Notes under the pieces: generated by a model
The model's input: the letters and a program-made list of their open reading frames with translations, nothing else
The model's database searches: none
What the model was told of the DNA's origin: nothing
Made by a program: the position numbers and the translations under genes
Part shown: positions 15,347-22,421 of the stretch, one piece after another
How positions within the stretch are numbered: position 1 is the first letter of the stretch
How the letters are laid out: each line of letters opens with the position of its first letter
Source: JBCDGZ01 sp038750655
GTDB taxonomy: Bacteria; Bacteroidota; Bacteroidia; Chitinophagales; Saprospiraceae
Length of the DNA stretch: 34,803 nucleotides
Reading direction: 5' to 3'
NCBI GenBank assembly: GCA_038750655.1
Contig: JBCDGZ010000080.1
Span: forward strand, 1-34,803

Positions 15347-15862
15347 TTAAAATCCGATTTTCTTAGCACTGCTCGACAGTTCCTCTTTTAAGGCGGCCAT
15401 ACGGATAGCAGAAATGGCGGCCTCTACGCCTTTATTGCCGTGTTTACCACCGGCGCGGTCCAGGGCTTGCTGCTCATCATTGGGGGTTAGGACGCCGAAG
15501 ATGAAGGCTTTGCCGCTGGCCATGCTGAGGTGGCTGAGGCTGCTGGCGACGGCCTGATTGATGTAATCGTTGTGGGGGGTTTCGCCTTTGATGACACAGC
15601 CCAGGCAGATTACGGCATCGAGTTTTTCTTTACCAGAGAGGAGGCGCGCTCCAGCGGGCAGTTCGAAAGCGCCGGGTACTTGAATGGTATGGATATTTTC
15701 TTCCTTGGCGCCATGCTTGGTCAGGGTAGCATAGCAGCCTTCGTAGAGTTGGTGAGTGATGTTGGCGTGGTAGTCAGCTACGACGATTCCGAAGTTGAGG
15801 TCGGCTGCCGAAGGCAGTTGGTCTTCAGAATATTCAGATAGATTTTTTAATGCACTAGCCAT
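15347..15862 (-). CDS. ribH: 6,7-dimethyl-8-ribityllumazine synthase
   Basis: The penultimate enzyme of riboflavin synthesis. It condenses 5-amino-6-ribitylamino-uracil with 3,4-dihydroxy-2-butanone 4-phosphate. The 171-residue product has FGIVVADYHANIT at the substrate pocket, VPGAFELP (62-69), GCVIKGETPHNDY with the catalytic histidine H97, and GVLTPNDEQQALDRAGG with the phosphate-binding R136. Length matches the family. I chose ATG 15862: an in-frame ATG at 15895 would add 11 unrelated residues and falls inside a hairpin. No other riboflavin gene is nearby. The TPR membrane-protein gene is immediately upstream and recF/DUF721 nearby, an arrangement I recall from other Bacteroidota. Confidence 0.95.
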   Translation of the reverse strand: MASALKNLSEYSEDQLPSAADLNFGIVVADYHANITHQLYEGCYATLTKHGAKEENIHTIQVPGAFELPAGARLLSGKEKLDAVICLGCVIKGETPHNDYINQAVASSLSHLSMASGKAFIFGVLTPNDEQQALDRAGGKHGNKGVEAAISAIRMAALKEELSSSAKKIGF

Positions 15863-15885
15863 AGTTTTGGAGGTTTTGGAATGAG

Positions 15886-15919
15886 AAAAAGGCAAGTCTG
15901 CCGCAGCAAGCTTACCTTT
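15886..15919 (-). terminator. Hairpin between the TPR gene and ribH (terminator or attenuator)
   Basis: On the minus strand AAGGTAAG pairs with CTTGCCTT (one G-U) around a ~14-base loop, followed by TTT. It sits between the TPR gene stop and the ribH start, so it would limit read-through into ribH. It does not resemble an FMN riboswitch. Confidence 0.45.
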
Positions 15920-15962
15920 TCCCCAGAATATGATGAATCATCCTCGTTTTGGAGGAGCTTGT

Positions 15963-16652
15963 TTAATTGTTATCGACCCGGCTGATAAACTTGTCGATGT
16001 CTCTGGCTTCCGGAGAGTCAGGATATTTGTCTTTAATCTCCTGATAAGCTTCTTTGGAGGCTTCGAGATTGCCGTTATACTGCTGCAACAGCCCCAATTT
16101 TTTCAAATAATAAGCGGAAAGAAACTGATTGTCTTTAGCATTAGCCGCCTTCTTATAGTGGCTGATGGCATCATCTGTTTTTCCCATTTCTGAGTAGGCA
16201 TCTCCCATGACTCCGAACTTCATAATGGGCGTAATTTCACCGCTTGGATTGAAATCCTTAAGGTAGGCAATGGCTGCATCATATTTGCCAAGGTTGAGCC
16301 AGGAAACACCAGCGTAGTAGTGGGCGAGGTTGCCTACATCCGAGCCACCGTAATTGTCGATGATTTGCAGAAAGCCCATTCCGCCGTCGCCAGGATTTTC
16401 TAATGCCAGCGCAAAAGAATCCCTTTCGAACTGCTGTTGAGCCTTGGACATCAGACGGACTGCTTCCATCTGCTGTGGCTTCTTGTAAAAATTATTGTAA
16501 GCATAAATACCACCAATAGCGATTACCAGGCCCAGAAGGACACCGATAATGGTGTTTTGATTTGCTTCAAAAAAGTCTTGTACCTGTCCACTAGCTTCTC
16601 CGAGGTCAACAAGTGTTTCATCCTTTTTCTTTGGATTACGTCTACGAGCCAT
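15963..16652 (-). CDS. Membrane-anchored TPR protein (YfgM-like)
   Basis: A 229-residue protein. A basic cytoplasmic N-terminus (MARRRNPKKKDE) is followed by one membrane helix at ~34-52 (TIIGVLLGLVIAIGGIYAY), then an extracytoplasmic tetratricopeptide-repeat domain with recognisable units such as LAHYYAGVSWLNLGKYDAAI, MKFGVMGDAYSEMGKTDDAI and LGLLQQYNGNLEASKEAYQ. The topology matches YfgM-like proteins, which work with periplasmic chaperones or the Sec translocon. In Bacteroidota this gene commonly neighbours ribH and recF. The exact partner here is unknown. It is transcribed toward ribH. Confidence 0.85.
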   Translation of the reverse strand: MARRRNPKKKDETLVDLGEASGQVQDFFEANQNTIIGVLLGLVIAIGGIYAYNNFYKKPQQMEAVRLMSKAQQQFERDSFALALENPGDGGMGFLQIIDNYGGSDVGNLAHYYAGVSWLNLGKYDAAIAYLKDFNPSGEITPIMKFGVMGDAYSEMGKTDDAISHYKKAANAKDNQFLSAYYLKKLGLLQQYNGNLEASKEAYQEIKDKYPDSPEARDIDKFISRVDNN

Positions 16653-16751
16653 ATATTATGTGTTAGTTTAGATGTTTTCGGGAAAAAATCATACCATGCT
16701 ATTAAAAGCGTGGCAAAAATAAGTAAACTTTCAATTTTATGCTGGATGTTG

Positions 16752-16798
16752 GCTAAAAAAAAATAGGAATAGCCATTGGGGACAGCTGCTCCTATTTT
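16752..16798 (-). terminator. Intrinsic terminator of pdhA
   Basis: 9-bp arms AAAATAGGA and TCCTATTTT (16760-16798) enclose a 21-base loop. On the minus strand they are followed by an unbroken T-run ending near 16755. The terminator is about 50 bp past the pdhA stop, separating pdhA from the TPR gene. Confidence 0.75.
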
Positions 16799-16846
16799 CT
16801 AAGTATAGTGTAGTTTTCTACTTATGAATGTTATAATCTTCCTAGA

Positions 16847-17875
16847 TTAATCCAGGTAAGGATAATCCTTTTGTACATAATTATCTTCAAAAAGCTGACT
16901 CGGATCAGGGTAGGCAGAAGCTTCGGCAAACTTTACGGCTTCATTGATCTCCTCCTTAATGCGAGCCTTGATCTCATCGATTTCCTCTTTAGTCGCAATT
17001 TTATTGTCTAAAATATTGCGTTCGGTCACCTTAACCGGATCTTGATCTTTGTATTCTTGTACCTCGTCCTTAGAGCGGTACTTGGCTGGATCTGATACCG
17101 AGTGCCCTTTGTAGCGGTAGGTCTTAATTTCTAACAGATAAGGACCTTTGCCAGCACGAACGTGCTTCAGTGCCTTAGTCATGGCTTCGTGGACCGTCTC
17201 GGGCTGCATACCATCAACAGGCTCGCAAGGCATATCGTAGCTCAAGCCGAGCTTATAAAGGTCGTGGACATTACTGGTCCGCTCCACCGAGGTACCCATG
17301 GCGTAGTGATTATTTTCACAAATATAAATCACGGGCAACTTCCAGGTCATGGCCATGTTAAAAGACTCGTGCAGGGCACCCTGACGGGCTGCACCATCAC
17401 CAAACATCGTCACGCACACATTATCCGTACCCTTGTACTTCTCCGCAAAAGCAATCCCGGTACCAATCGGAATTTGCGCTCCAACGATGCCATTGCCACC
17501 AAAATAGCGATGCTCCGCCGAGAAAAAGTGCATAGAGCCTCCTTTTCCCTTTACAATCCCAGTCTCTTTACCAAATAATTCTGCCATAGCTAACTTGGTA
17601 TCGATCCCTCGTCCAATGGCCGTACCATGCTGGCGATAGGCCGTAGCGATGGCATCTTCGGGGCGGATGGCGCTCTCCATGCCGGCCGTGATGGCCTCTT
17701 GACCAATGTAAACGTGGCAGAAACCCCGGATTTTTTGCTGACCATACATCATCAGCGCCCGCTCCTCAAAGCGGCGGATGCGAAGCATAGTTTCGTACCA
17801 GCTGAGGTACATCTCCTTGCTGTATTTCTTCTTTCTGGTCTTAGTCGTTTTTACTTTATTCGCCAACTGCGTCAT
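16847..17875 (-). CDS. pdhA: Pyruvate dehydrogenase E1 component, alpha subunit
   Basis: The ThDP-binding subunit of the heterotetrameric E1 that decarboxylates pyruvate for acetyl-CoA synthesis. The 342-residue product has the ThDP motif from GDGAARQGALHESFNMA (159 on) to NN at 188-189, the active-site region AYRQHGTAIGRG (79-90), KGGSMHFFSAEHRYFGGNGI, and the phosphorylation-loop-like YRYKGHSVSDPAKYR. Length is typical of bacterial PdhA. A 20-residue Lys/Thr-rich N-terminus precedes the conserved domain. No E1-beta or E2 gene is adjacent, a separated arrangement I associate with Bacteroidota. Divergent from recF. A strong terminator follows, so it is likely monocistronic. A branched-chain E1-alpha is less likely given the close match to PdhA. 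Confidence 0.95.
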   Translation of the reverse strand: MTQLANKVKTTKTRKKKYSKEMYLSWYETMLRIRRFEERALMMYGQQKIRGFCHVYIGQEAITAGMESAIRPEDAIATAYRQHGTAIGRGIDTKLAMAELFGKETGIVKGKGGSMHFFSAEHRYFGGNGIVGAQIPIGTGIAFAEKYKGTDNVCVTMFGDGAARQGALHESFNMAMTWKLPVIYICENNHYAMGTSVERTSNVHDLYKLGLSYDMPCEPVDGMQPETVHEAMTKALKHVRAGKGPYLLEIKTYRYKGHSVSDPAKYRSKDEVQEYKDQDPVKVTERNILDNKIATKEEIDEIKARIKEEINEAVKFAEASAYPDPSQLFEDNYVQKDYPYLD

Positions 17876-18017
17876 ATCTCTTTTCTGTCAATTGTAGCGA
17901 AGATTCGCTTGATTAAAGAAATGCTTACCTGTAAAGATAGGGCTAATTCTATATTTATCATAGAGAGCTCCCTAAAATGTATAACTAGTGTAATGTGACT
18001 TTGTTCAGCCACTTCTC

Positions 18018-18025
18018 TATATTTG
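18018..18025 (+). promoter_or_regulatory. Bacteroidota -7 box upstream of recF
   Basis: TATATTTG fits the Bacteroidota -7 consensus TAnnTTTG exactly and lies 26 bp before the TTG start of recF. A TTTG at 18000-18003 could be the -33 element, but the spacing is a few bases short. It would give a very short leader. Confidence 0.5.
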
Positions 18026-18050
18026 CGGCTGTCAATTAATTATCAATAAT

Positions 18051-19160
18051 TTGTACCTCAACCACATTAAACTAACGAACTTTAAAAACTATGAATCGGA
18101 GGAGCTGCGGCTTTCGGAGGGCTTGAATTGTTTTGTGGGCCGCAATGGGATGGGGAAGACCAATCTGCTCGATGCGATCTATTATTTGTGCATGTGCAAG
18201 AGCAATTTTGGACTGACGGATGGGCATATTTGTCGGCACGAAGCGGATTTTTTTCGGTTGGAGGGGCGGTTTGTGCGAGAAGGGAAGAAAGAGAAGGTGG
18301 TAGCTAAGGTCATCCCTCGCAAAAAGAAGTCGATGGAGCGCAACGATGTGTTGTACAAAACATTGAGCGAGCACATCGGTCTTTTGCCGGTGGTGATGAT
18401 CATTCCGGATGATACGAAGTTGGTGACGGAGGGGAGCGAGGAGCGCCGCCGTTTGGTAGACAATACCCTCTCGCAGTACGATGCCGCCTACTTGAGCGAT
18501 TTGCTGCGTTACAACCGGCTGTTGAAGCAGCGCAACGCGGCCTTAAAGCAGATGGGGGCGGAGGGGCGCTTCAACCTGAGGCTGATTCAGGCTTATGATC
18601 AGCAGATGGTGGAGCCGGCGCGGCATATTCACCAAAAGCGCCAGGCCTTTCTTGCCCAGTTCGTTACCGTTTTTCAACAATATTATAGCAGCATCTCTGG
18701 TCGACAAGAAGAAGTTGACTGCCGCTATCATTCGCAACTCGAAAAGGAGGACTTTCTCACTCTCATGGAGGCTGCTAGCGAAAAAGACCGCATTCTACAA
18801 CGCACCACCGCCGGTATTCATAAAGATGATCTCAAGCTCTTCATCGATGGGCATGTCCTCAAGCGATTTGCCTCGCAGGGCCAGCTGAAATCTTTCGTCC
18901 TGGCCCTCAAATTGGCCCAGTACGACTTTCTTCGTCAGGAGAAAAATATTGCTCCGCTCTTACTTTTGGATGATATTTTTGATAAATTAGACAGCCAGCG
19001 CGTCAAACAACTCATTGACCTGCTGATGGAACAAAATTTTGGGCAGGTGTGTATTACAGATACCCATAATCATCGACTCAAAGAGGTGATTGAAGCCTAC
19101 CAAACTGCACATAAACTTTTCCGAGTGGATAAAGGTCAGGTGCAGGAGGAACAGTTCTAG
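18051..19160 (+). CDS. recF: DNA replication and repair protein RecF
   Basis: An SMC-like ATPase that helps load RecA at single-strand gaps. The 369-residue product starts MYLNHIKLTNFKNYE exactly where RecF homology begins, so the TTG at 18051 is the start; no ATG or GTG fits. The Walker A motif is GRNGMGKTN (30-38), the ABC-type signature region is ASQGQLKSFVLALKLA, and Walker B is PLLLLDDIFDKLD with the D-loop Asp. Length is normal (~360-370). The DUF721 gene begins 16 bp downstream and is probably co-transcribed. Codon choice changes inside the gene: Leu is TTG/CTG and Glu GAG before ~18600, then mostly CTC and more GAA after. Confidence 0.97.
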   Translation: MYLNHIKLTNFKNYESEELRLSEGLNCFVGRNGMGKTNLLDAIYYLCMCKSNFGLTDGHICRHEADFFRLEGRFVREGKKEKVVAKVIPRKKKSMERNDVLYKTLSEHIGLLPVVMIIPDDTKLVTEGSEERRRLVDNTLSQYDAAYLSDLLRYNRLLKQRNAALKQMGAEGRFNLRLIQAYDQQMVEPARHIHQKRQAFLAQFVTVFQQYYSSISGRQEEVDCRYHSQLEKEDFLTLMEAASEKDRILQRTTAGIHKDDLKLFIDGHVLKRFASQGQLKSFVLALKLAQYDFLRQEKNIAPLLLLDDIFDKLDSQRVKQLIDLLMEQNFGQVCITDTHNHRLKEVIEAYQTAHKLFRVDKGQVQEEQF

Positions 19161-19176
19161 GAAAACAATAGACCAC

Positions 19177-19467
19177 ATGAAAAAGCACAACGACCAGAAG
19201 ATCAACGATATTCTCAAAGACATGGTGTCTTCCTACCGGCTAAAGCCCAAGCTGCACCAAACTAAAATCCGCAGCCTTTGGTCGGAGCTGATGGGCCCCG
19301 GCATCGATAAATACACCAAGCACATCAGCTTACGCAAAAATACCCTCTACATCACTATCGACTCTGCCCCCCTCAAGCAGGAGCTGCACTATGGCCGCGA
19401 AAAAATCCAATCTTTATTGAATGAGAAGTTAGGGGAGGAGTATATTCAGGAGGTGGTGATTCGGTAG
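19177..19467 (+). CDS. DUF721 (DciA-like) protein
   Basis: A 96-residue protein of the DUF721 family, which includes DciA, the replicative-helicase loader of many bacteria. The N-terminal half shows KINDILKDMVSSYRLKPKL and KIRSLWSELMGPGIDKYTKH. The second half ends with the family's strand pattern LYITIDSAPLKQELHY and a terminal IQEVVIR. It is shorter than proteobacterial DciA, as usual for Bacteroidota. I chose ATG 19177; the open frame extends upstream into recF but reads unrelated sequence. The pairing with recF, 16 bp downstream of its stop, is conserved in the phylum as I remember it. A helicase-loading role is inferred, not shown. Confidence 0.9.
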   Translation: MKKHNDQKINDILKDMVSSYRLKPKLHQTKIRSLWSELMGPGIDKYTKHISLRKNTLYITIDSAPLKQELHYGREKIQSLLNEKLGEEYIQEVVIR

Positions 19468-19470
19468 GGT

Positions 19471-19497
19471 GCGCCTTTGGCGCTTTGGGTGGACGGT
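19471..19497 (+). repeat. REP-like dispersed repeat, copy B
   Basis: This copy matches copy A (4056-4082) at all but a few of 27 positions, with the same CGCC-TTT-GGCG palindrome and GGACGGT tail. It starts 4 bp after the DUF721 stop and is followed at once by a terminator hairpin. Confidence 0.6.
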
Positions 19498-19499
19498 AA

Positions 19500-19532
19500 A
19501 CGGCCTAACGCATCTCAAACGCGCTAGGCCGT
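19500..19532. terminator. Hairpin terminator between convergent DUF721 and protease genes
   Basis: Arms ACGGCCTAACGC and GCGCTAGGCCGT (one mismatch) around a 9-base loop make a strong stem. It is followed on the plus strand by a T-rich tract (CTATCTATATTTT). It serves the recF-DUF721 transcript and may act in both directions. Confidence 0.7.
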
Positions 19533-19570
19533 CTATCTATATTTTATGATTAATAATGCCGTAAGCATTT

Positions 19571-19609
19571 CCGTCTACCGTCCGCCGTCCACCAAAATGC
19601 CGCAGGCAT
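19571..19609 (-). repeat. REP-like dispersed repeat, copy C (inverted)
   Basis: Read on the minus strand it has TGCC-TGC-GGCA then TTTTGGTGGACGG and two further GGACGG/AGACGG units. It is the reverse-oriented relative of copies A and B. Copies B and C face each other across the terminator hairpin. Confidence 0.5.
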
Positions 19610-19619
19610 CAACCGCCCT

Positions 19620-21257
19620 TTACGGACGAGCAACATTTTTCTTCTTCTTAATCTTCTTCTTGCCCTTCGTATTCATCGCCTTCTTTACTGCTTGATAGGC
19701 ATCCAGAGTGCCACCGGTGACACTCAGCTCGCTGAACTCCACCATGTCTTTGGTACCAGGCTGCTTGACCTTCATTTTTTGCTTAGCCGAAGAAGACATG
19801 ATGATGTCTTTGACCTGCTGAGCCGTCAAGCCAGGGAAGTAGGAGCGCAGAACAGCAGCTACACCCGCGACCATTGGAGAAGCCATACTGGTACCAGGAT
19901 AGCTGTCGTACTCATTGCCTACAACAGTAGAGTAGATGGCTACACCAGGAGCGAAGATGTCTACCTTTTCTTTGCCATAGTTGGAAAAGCTGGCCGCTAG
20001 ATTTTCGCCACCTTTCCAGTTGAGGGCACCGACTTCAATCCAGTTTTTAGCCATTTTGGGCTTAAAGAGGCCCTTTTTCTTGAATAAATCGTTAGGGTAG
20101 TTGCTGGTCGTATCATTGCTTTTGCCATCGTTACCAGCGGCATGGATTAAGAGTACATCCTTTTTCATAGCGTAGCGAACCGCTTTGTCAACTACATCTT
20201 TGTTCCAGGCGTAGCCTTTTCCGAAGCTCATATTGATAACAGAAGCACCATTGTCTACTGCATAGCGGATGGCATTAGCGACATCTTTGTCGCGCTCGTC
20301 GCCGTCAGGAACACAGCGTACAGACATGATTTTCACATTATTAGCAATACCAGACATTCCAAGATCATTGTCGCGAACAGCGGCGATGATCCCCGCAACG
20401 TGGGTGCCGTGGTTAGCGTCAGGGCCTTTGATGTCGTTGTTGCCGTAGTAGCGCTCATTAGGATTGCTGTAATCGTCGCCTACAATATCACGAGGATCGA
20501 AATCAGTATTGTAGTAGTATTCGATTTGGCTTTCGAAATAATCGGCTGCGTCGTTGAGGTCGCCTTCCAAATCTTCCATGGTAGCTCCTTTACCCAGAAT
20601 ATTCTGAATCATAGATACGGCCTGTTGTAGGCCCTCATCATCCGTTTTGAGGTTTTCGAGGTCTTCCTTAGTGACTTTGTCTTTTCCTACGGCCTTTTTG
20701 ATATTATTGAAGGCTTCAACAAACATCATGACGCCCATAGACTGTTGCATCAGTCCTTCTTTCTTCTCCTTAATCTTTTTTTGGATTGCCTGAAATTTGT
20801 CGTACTCTTTCTTCTCCTTTTTGGAGAGCTTGCTGACATCCTTACCTTCAAACTTCTTCATATAGTGAGCAGCAAGGCGAGTGATTTCGAGCGCATCGTG
20901 GCTAATGTTTCTACCATCTTTGCCACCAATGAAGTTCCATCCGTGAACGTCATCGATGTAGCCATTTTTGTCATCATCAATGCCATTACCGGGGATTTCA
21001 TCCGCGTTGATCCACATCACATCCTTGAGGTCTTCATGTTCGCTATCTACGCCAGAGTCAATCACTGCTACAATAACCGTCTCAGAATTGCGGTCTTTGA
21101 GTAATTGCTCATAAGTTTTTTCGATTCCTACGCCAGGATAATTGCTAGTGGCAGGGTCGAGTAGGAACCAATCTTTGGGGGCTTCATCCTGGGCATAGCT
21201 TAGGGCGAATGCTGCGGTCAGCAGGAATGATAGAAATAATTTCAACTTCATTATCAT
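19620..21257 (-). CDS. S8 (subtilisin-like) serine protease with large charged insertion
   Basis: A 545-residue exported protease. Residues 1-22 are a signal peptide ending SYAQ. The catalytic triad is intact: D67 in AVIDSGVD, H283 in NHGTHVAGI and S457 in GTSMASPM; N376 in HAAGNDG supplies the oxyanion hole. The gap between Asp and His is about 215 residues, far more than the usual ~35. It contains a Lys/Glu-rich helical stretch (~125-200, for example KLSKKEKKEYDKF) and an acidic stretch to ~270. There is no T9SS sorting domain. Instead the protein ends in a basic tail (KGKKKIKKKKNVARP), so it may stay in the periplasm. MKLKLF at 21251 is an equally possible start. Targets unknown. Confidence 0.92.
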   Translation of the reverse strand: MIMKLKLFLSFLLTAAFALSYAQDEAPKDWFLLDPATSNYPGVGIEKTYEQLLKDRNSETVIVAVIDSGVDSEHEDLKDVMWINADEIPGNGIDDDKNGYIDDVHGWNFIGGKDGRNISHDALEITRLAAHYMKKFEGKDVSKLSKKEKKEYDKFQAIQKKIKEKKEGLMQQSMGVMMFVEAFNNIKKAVGKDKVTKEDLENLKTDDEGLQQAVSMIQNILGKGATMEDLEGDLNDAADYFESQIEYYYNTDFDPRDIVGDDYSNPNERYYGNNDIKGPDANHGTHVAGIIAAVRDNDLGMSGIANNVKIMSVRCVPDGDERDKDVANAIRYAVDNGASVINMSFGKGYAWNKDVVDKAVRYAMKKDVLLIHAAGNDGKSNDTTSNYPNDLFKKKGLFKPKMAKNWIEVGALNWKGGENLAASFSNYGKEKVDIFAPGVAIYSTVVGNEYDSYPGTSMASPMVAGVAAVLRSYFPGLTAQQVKDIIMSSSAKQKMKVKQPGTKDMVEFSELSVTGGTLDAYQAVKKAMNTKGKKKIKKKKNVARP

Positions 21258-21349
21258 ATTATTTTTGTGAGATAAAAGGGGCTTTGATTACGAAAAATCT
21301 AGGCCGCCTTAAAATTAGAATATTTATAACGATAAAAGGCAACAATAGT

Positions 21350-21373
21350 ATCTAATTGTCTGTAAAATTAGAT
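21350..21373. promoter_or_regulatory. Operator-like inverted repeat between the protease and barrel genes
   Basis: Perfect 8-bp arms ATCTAATT and AATTAGAT are separated by 8 bp, in the AT-rich 286-bp region between two divergent genes. It could bind a dimeric regulator. It has no T-run suggesting a terminator. Confidence 0.3.
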
Positions 21374-21543
21374 AAATGGTAGCAAATTTGCAGACTAATA
21401 AATAAATTCTACCCATCTGTACGGGAAGCTTTTGCCTCCTGATTTCAGGATCGCATAATTTATCGATTACCCCCGTCGTTACCAATAAAATCTTATCTTC
21501 GCGGTAGAACTCATACGCGAACAAATCACTAAACTGTACGATA

Positions 21544-22389
21544 ATGAAACGATTGATTCTGCTTTTGGTTGGCTTTATGCCGCTTTCTCTCTTCGCTCAA
21601 TTCGAAGTGGGAGTTATGGTGGGCATCTCTAATTATCAGGGGGACCTCTCCGCCGAAACCATCTCTGCCAGCCTCGAACAGACCCACGCTGCCTACGGCG
21701 GCTTTCTGCGTTACAACTTTAGCAATTACCTCACTGCTCGCCTCAGCCTGATGAGTGCCACCATCTCCGGTGATGATGCCTCCGGCGGCAGCGAAAGCCG
21801 ACGCCAGCGCAACCTCAGCTTCCGCAATCGACTCTTTGAAGTCGGACTGACTGGGGAGTTCAACATCCTGGGCTATCAACCCTACAACCTCGAAAGAATC
21901 TTTTCGCCCTATATATTTGCTGGTATAGCCTTTACTAGCCACAATCCTAGAGCCTTTATCGATGGCGATTGGGTCGAACTCCAACCGCTGGGTACCGAAG
22001 GACAGGGCCTCAGCTCTAACCCCGATACGGAGCTGTACAGCAAGTCTATAATCTCTATTCCCTTCGGTGGCGGCGTCAAATACGCTATTAACGATAAGTG
22101 GAACCTGGGACTAGAAGCAGGCATCCGCTACACGTTTACCGATTACCTCGATGATGTTAGTACTATCTACCCCGATCAAGTGGAACTTACGGCCGCCCGT
22201 GGTGAACTAGCCTCCCAACTGAGTAACCGTACAGGCAGTGAAATTACTGCAGGCAGCAGACGAGGCAATGACAGCAACCGCGATTGGTACTTCATCGGTG
22301 GATTGACCATCTCCTATAATTTTGCGGATAATGGACTGGTAGGAAGCCGTAATCGCAGCCGTAGAAAATCGGGCTGCCCAACTTTCTAA
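21544..22389 (+). CDS. DUF6089-like outer-membrane beta-barrel protein
   Basis: A 281-residue exported protein. Residues 1-19 are a signal peptide ending LFAQ. The body shows barrel-like strands (FEVGVMVGISNYQGDLS, AAYGGFLRYNFSNYLTARL, RLFEVGLTGEFNI, FSPYIFAGIAFTSHNP, ISIPFGGGVKYAINDKWNLG, GIRYTFTDYLDDV, WYFIGGLTISYNF). It ends in the short Cys-containing tail GCPTF that I associate with DUF6089 proteins of Bacteroidota. Function is unknown for the family; surface structure or porin-like activity is only a guess. The Arg/Ser-rich segment before the tail (SRNRSRRKSG) is periplasm-facing. recQ begins 32 bp downstream on the same strand. Confidence 0.85.
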   Translation: MKRLILLLVGFMPLSLFAQFEVGVMVGISNYQGDLSAETISASLEQTHAAYGGFLRYNFSNYLTARLSLMSATISGDDASGGSESRRQRNLSFRNRLFEVGLTGEFNILGYQPYNLERIFSPYIFAGIAFTSHNPRAFIDGDWVELQPLGTEGQGLSSNPDTELYSKSIISIPFGGGVKYAINDKWNLGLEAGIRYTFTDYLDDVSTIYPDQVELTAARGELASQLSNRTGSEITAGSRRGNDSNRDWYFIGGLTISYNFADNGLVGSRNRSRRKSGCPTF

Positions 22390-22421
22390 ATCCTTTTTTT
22401 GCCGCCTAATCCTCCTCCGGT

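Noticed and set aside
15863..15895. Longer ribH start at ATG 15895
   Set aside because: The added residues lie in a terminator-like hairpin and are unrelated to the family; ATG 15862 fits homology.
19471..19609. CRISPR-like array from the GGACGG iterations
   Set aside because: The repeats are too short and uneven, with no spacers of constant length.
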